From a virus: a DNA stretch of 41,157 bases. Location: positions 1 to 41,157 of IMG/VR virus record IMGVR_UViG_3300028558_000048; one strand, 5' to 3'. The translations under genes and the position numbers were made by a program. The notes beneath the pieces are model-generated. The model saw only the letters and a list, made by a program, of their open reading frames with translations, searched no databases and had not been told where the DNA came from. Below are positions 39,193 to 41,157 of this stretch, one piece after another (the stretch's first letter is position 1; each line of letters begins with the position of its first letter).

Positions 39193-39207
39193 AGCGCTCT
39201 ATTTGTA

Positions 39208-39230
39208 GGCGTTATACGCCGTTATACGCC
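39208..39230. promoter_or_regulatory. Tandem operator repeats GTTATACGCC (two copies)
   Basis: Copies at 39211-39220 and 39221-39230, with GGC before the first, are spaced exactly 10 bases, one helical turn. This suits cooperative binding by RHH dimers. They lie over the early promoter, so a bound repressor would block it. Confidence 0.7.
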
Positions 39231-39238
39231 ATTGTCAA
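39211..39238 (-). promoter_or_regulatory. Early promoter (minus strand)
   Basis: On the minus strand, TTGACA (39238-39233) is followed after 16 bases by TATAAC (39216-39211). This predicts a transcription start near 39204, 12 bases before the first early ATG. Two GTTATACGCC copies overlap the -10 and the spacer. Confidence 0.75.
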
Positions 39239-39246
39239 TATTATTT

Positions 39247-39273
39247 TTGATTTTCTTTTTACGGCGTTATAAA
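39247..39273 (+). promoter_or_regulatory. Candidate repressor promoter (plus strand) with operator
   Basis: TTGATT (39247-39252), a 15-base spacer and TATAAA (39268-39273) form a weak plus-strand promoter. The -10 overlaps GGCGTTATAAAC (39263-39274), a third copy of the CGTTATA core. The predicted start near 39280 makes the mRNA almost leaderless for the GTG at 39282. Confidence 0.5.
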
Positions 39274-39281
39274 CTCCAATA

Positions 39282-39773
39282 GTGCCGCACACGAGAAAAG
39301 CAAATCAGACCGTCGAAGCTTTCAGCCTGCCAAGGGAATTATTGAAAGCGGCCAAGGTCCGCGCGGCTGAACTACAGATGTCGAAGTCCGGCTATTTTCG
39401 TTTTTGCCTAGCGAAAGAACTTGGGATACCGGAAGGCGAAGCCAAAGCCCTGGCGGCTCATAGTTCTGTGAGGAACCTGAAAGAACAGGTATCGGAGCAT
39501 ACAACGTCCGAGGAGTTGCAGCCTCAGCTTAACGATTCCAGGCCCGCGGAGAATAAATTGGCGTCAAATAAGGCATCCCTCATTCGTGGTCTAGTATCGG
39601 TCGTCGGCGGCCGGAACGAACGCGATTCTGGAGACTCTTCCCAAGTAACTTCTGCATCCGAGCCTTCAGCCGCAATCCCCGTTCCCATTGAGCGCAAGCG
39701 TCCGCGCCGGCCAAACACTCGGCAGCGCTCCATCCGTTCGAAATTCTCTCCAGTTCCAGATCCAAAAGAATAA
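39282..39773 (+). CDS. RHH-type putative phage repressor
   Basis: A 163-residue protein starting at GTG: MPHTRKANQTVEAFSLPREL. The N-terminal 45 residues are an RHH domain (VEAFSLPRELLKAAKVRAAE, then MSKSGYFRFCLAKELG). The rest is Ser/Glu/Pro-rich with a basic patch (RKRPRRPNTRQRSIRSKF). It faces the early operon across shared operators and is paralogous in sequence to the first early protein. By position it is the counterpart of Mu c. The C-terminus could give oligomerisation or cleavage, as in longer repressors. Codons are less GC-rich than in the minus-strand genes. Confidence 0.7.
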   Translation: MPHTRKANQTVEAFSLPRELLKAAKVRAAELQMSKSGYFRFCLAKELGIPEGEAKALAAHSSVRNLKEQVSEHTTSEELQPQLNDSRPAENKLASNKASLIRGLVSVVGGRNERDSGDSSQVTSASEPSAAIPVPIERKRPRRPNTRQRSIRSKFSPVPDPKE

Positions 39774-39793
39774 TAGGAAGTGTCATGAGACCT

Positions 39794-39826
39794 ATACTGA
39801 CGTCCAGTATCGGACAACCGCTGTCC
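39794..39826. repeat. Two short hairpins upstream of the lipoprotein gene
   Basis: ATACTG-ACGTC-CAGTAT (39794-39810) and GGACA-ACCGC-TGTCC (39812-39826) are perfect small stems. They lie 15-47 bases before the lipoprotein ATG and may affect its expression. Confidence 0.55.
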
Positions 39827-39840
39827 AACCAAAGGAAAAA

Positions 39841-40365
39841 ATGAGAATTCTGCTTCTCGCCTCTCTTCTCAGCATCGCCAGCGGGTGCGCGAACCTGCCT
39901 GATGTCCATACCCTAACTTGCGATCAGATTCGCCAAATGACCGCCGTCTCCCATGATGATTTTCGGAAATCCACGACGGTCTCCGCATCACGACTTAAAT
40001 TTGGCCAGGTCCAAGAGAGCGATTTTGGGCTGTCAGCCAGTAAAATCGACGCCCAGCCCAATATTATTTACTCACTAATTCTCACGACCTCCCGCTCGCC
40101 CGATCAGGGTTGGGCGTTCTGGAAACAAGCCTTTGACGAGCATGGCCACGAATTAACAAATCCATCCACCTCCAGCGAGGTGGGCCAGCACGCTTCGGTT
40201 TACGAATCCATCGCGTTTGCCCTAACCAGGGAATGGTTGGTCTCCAATAGCCGAACCGGCATCAAAGTCCGGGTTGATGGAAGCCGTGACCAGATCATCC
40301 TTGAGTTGCCGCCCAACTACATTCAAGGCTTCCTGCTCAAAGCTGACGACGTCCTCGGTAGATGA
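39841..40365 (+). CDS. Plus-strand lipoprotein (probable moron)
   Basis: A 174-residue protein with ATG at 39841 after AAAGGAAAAA. The signal MRILLLASLLSIASG leads to lipidated Cys16 (lipobox IASGC). The mature domain has alpha-beta sequence (TCDQIRQMTAVSHDDFRKST, NIIYSLILTTSRSPDQGW) and ends LPPNYIQGFLLKADDVLGR. It is encoded behind the repressor on the lysogenic strand and lower in GC than the phage core. Lipoproteins in this position often block superinfection or change the cell surface. No family is recognised. It is coupled to the next gene by ATGA. Confidence 0.65.
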   Translation: MRILLLASLLSIASGCANLPDVHTLTCDQIRQMTAVSHDDFRKSTTVSASRLKFGQVQESDFGLSASKIDAQPNIIYSLILTTSRSPDQGWAFWKQAFDEHGHELTNPSTSSEVGQHASVYESIAFALTREWLVSNSRTGIKVRVDGSRDQIILELPPNYIQGFLLKADDVLGR

Positions 40366-40670
40366 ATCCCGGACAGCCGATGCACGAGCCGCCGGCCAAG
40401 CGCGTCGTGAAGATTCCCAAGCGCGGTTTCATCTGTCAGGAATGCGGCGAAATTGGGTGGCCTAGGAAAATTGTGCCCGGTTCCTTCCTTCTGGAGGTCT
40501 TCCTTTACTTTTTGTTCGTCATTCCGGGGCTGATTTACACCGTTTACCGCTCTTCCCATCGGCAGGAGGTCTGCCCGGTTTGCCGGGCCCGGATGCTTCC
40601 ACTCGGGAGCGCTGGCGGCCACCAGGTCGTGCAGCGGTTTTTTCAATCCTCCAAGGTTGAGTTCCGATGA
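40362..40670 (+). CDS. Membrane protein with split zinc ribbon (LITAF-like layout)
   Basis: A 102-residue protein. CQEC at 25-28 and CPVC at 71-74 flank a hydrophobic helix (SFLLEVFLYFLFVIPGLIYT, 41-60). This is the layout of LITAF-type membrane zinc ribbons, where the two Cys pairs meet to form one zinc site beside a membrane-dipping helix. The N-terminus is basic (PPAKRVVKIPKR). Its role is unknown, but location behind the lipoprotein suggests a joint effect at the membrane. It is coupled by ATGA on both sides. Confidence 0.6.
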   Translation: MNPGQPMHEPPAKRVVKIPKRGFICQECGEIGWPRKIVPGSFLLEVFLYFLFVIPGLIYTVYRSSHRQEVCPVCRARMLPLGSAGGHQVVQRFFQSSKVEFR

Positions 40671-40789
40671 ATCCCCGGCGACATTCGAACGCTGCCCTTG
40701 CGGCCGCTCTCATCCGGGACCACGATTGGGATTGGGACGCAGCTTACTCCGCCGTTCGCGCCTGGCGTTATGGGAAATCCGTGGACTGA
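40667..40789 (+). CDS. Tiny protein of 40 residues
   Basis: The frame MNPRRHSNAALAAALIRDHD then WDWDAAYSAVRAWRYGKSVD starts in ATGA overlap with the zinc-ribbon stop. It is helix-forming with several Trp. It is too short for a family call, but coupling favours a real gene. Confidence 0.45.
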   Translation: MNPRRHSNAALAAALIRDHDWDWDAAYSAVRAWRYGKSVD

Positions 40790-40806
40790 AGCATCCAGAC
40801 CGGGCC

Positions 40807-40905
40807 ATGTCTGAAGTCATGCGGGCCAAACGCATCATCCTGGAACCCTCCCTCGCCGCCGAAATCGAGGCGTCATACCGTCGTGTAAAAACCGGCGGTG
40901 CGTGA
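40807..40905 (+). CDS. Tiny frame of 32 residues
   Basis: Begins MSEVMRAKRIILEPSLAAEI, 17 bases after the previous stop. It is helix-forming and charged. Evidence is limited to position and composition. Confidence 0.25.
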   Translation: MSEVMRAKRIILEPSLAAEIEASYRRVKTGGA

Positions 40906-41157
40906 GGTCTGCCGTTTCGCTGCACCGTTCCTGCCGGTCCTATGCAAGGCCCCATGGTCCGGCTTGAATCTGTACCATTTCAGTTTTTCCTGGTCGTCGT
41001 TGAAACTGCTCTTCCCGTCCATTTCCCTCTTTCAGCTTTCGGCCTGCTGTAACTCCTTGTAATTAAGCCTCTTTCAGCCTGCTTCGGCTTCCTTCAGCCA
41101 TTATTTCGGTGTCCCGCACTCGTGCACAATGAAGCAAAGTTCTGCAGGAGCGATAAT
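40906..41157. other. Non-coding end region, candidate phage left end
   Basis: No gene is seen. The 10-mer CTCTTTCAGC occurs at 41027-41036 and 41069-41078 (42 bases apart), and a similar TTCCTTCAGC at 41089-41098. Each is followed by a TTCGG element. Repeats near the end, beyond the repressor arm, are where a MuA-type transposase would bind the left end. The exact phage/host junction cannot be placed. Confidence 0.45.

Noticed and set aside
1-41157. CRISPR arrays, insertion sequences, rRNA, integrase genes
   Set aside because: No regularly spaced direct repeats, no IS-type inverted ends with a separate transposase, no rRNA stretches and no tyrosine or serine recombinase motifs were seen.
41110-41157. 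Exact phage/host junction with terminal CA
   Set aside because: Several CA dinucleotides fit and neither the other phage end nor a target duplication is available, so no position can be supported.

Overview
The window is most of a transposable (Mu-like) phage or prophage. It replicates and packages like Mu but carries a long non-contractile, siphovirus-type tail. Evidence for this is a MuA-type DDE transposase next to a MuB-type ATPase, a packaging and head block in Mu order (gp27-like small terminase, TerL, DUF935 portal, gpG-like protein, Mu I-type protease with nested scaffold, capsid), and a lambda/D3112-like tail block (tube, G/GT-type frameshifted chaperone, tape measure, DUF2163-type protein, NlpC/P60, J-like tip). 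No tail sheath or contractile baseplate gene is visible. There is no tyrosine or serine integrase.

Layout. Almost all genes lie on the minus strand, so the phage reads right to left. Positions 39282-40905 hold a small plus-strand arm: a ribbon-helix-helix (RHH) putative repressor, a lipoprotein, a membrane zinc-ribbon protein and two tiny genes. Positions 40906-41157 contain repeats that may mark the transposase-bound left end. The divergent control region (39193-39281) has a near-consensus promoter for the minus-strand early operon, overlapped by repeats of the core CGTTATA. The early operon (39192 to about 27500) encodes an RHH regulator, a truncated C5-cytosine methyltransferase, a ParB-like protein, transposase, ATPase, an HD phosphohydrolase and many small proteins. 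A protein resembling the RNA polymerase alpha C-terminal domain, which may stand in for Mu's Mor/C activators, is followed by a DUF2786 protein and a MuF-like protein fused to an HExxH metallopeptidase with a tightly coupled small partner. After a structured non-coding gap (24019-24291) come a lipoprotein, a class 3 lipase and a membrane coiled-coil protein, which together look like an exit cassette. Packaging, head and tail genes then run to the left edge.

Most neighbouring genes overlap by ATGA, GTGA or TGATG, so translation is probably coupled throughout. Overall G+C is high and third codon positions are GC-rich, while the plus-strand arm is visibly less GC-rich. Lipoproteins imply a didermal host. 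The Asn/Thr/Gly-rich phage proteins and A-rich leaders with weak Shine-Dalgarno sequences recall Verrucomicrobiota-like genomes, but this host guess is low confidence.

The most interesting points are: the MuF-metallopeptidase plus possible immunity gene; the alpha-CTD-like regulator; the two-RHH divergent switch; a clear U-UUU-UUU programmed frameshift; a secreted SGNH hydrolase and a cold-shock protein inside the morphogenesis block; a 265-residue hairpin-rich N-terminal extension on the transposase; and the structured non-coding region before the late genes. The right end of the phage lies beyond position 1.
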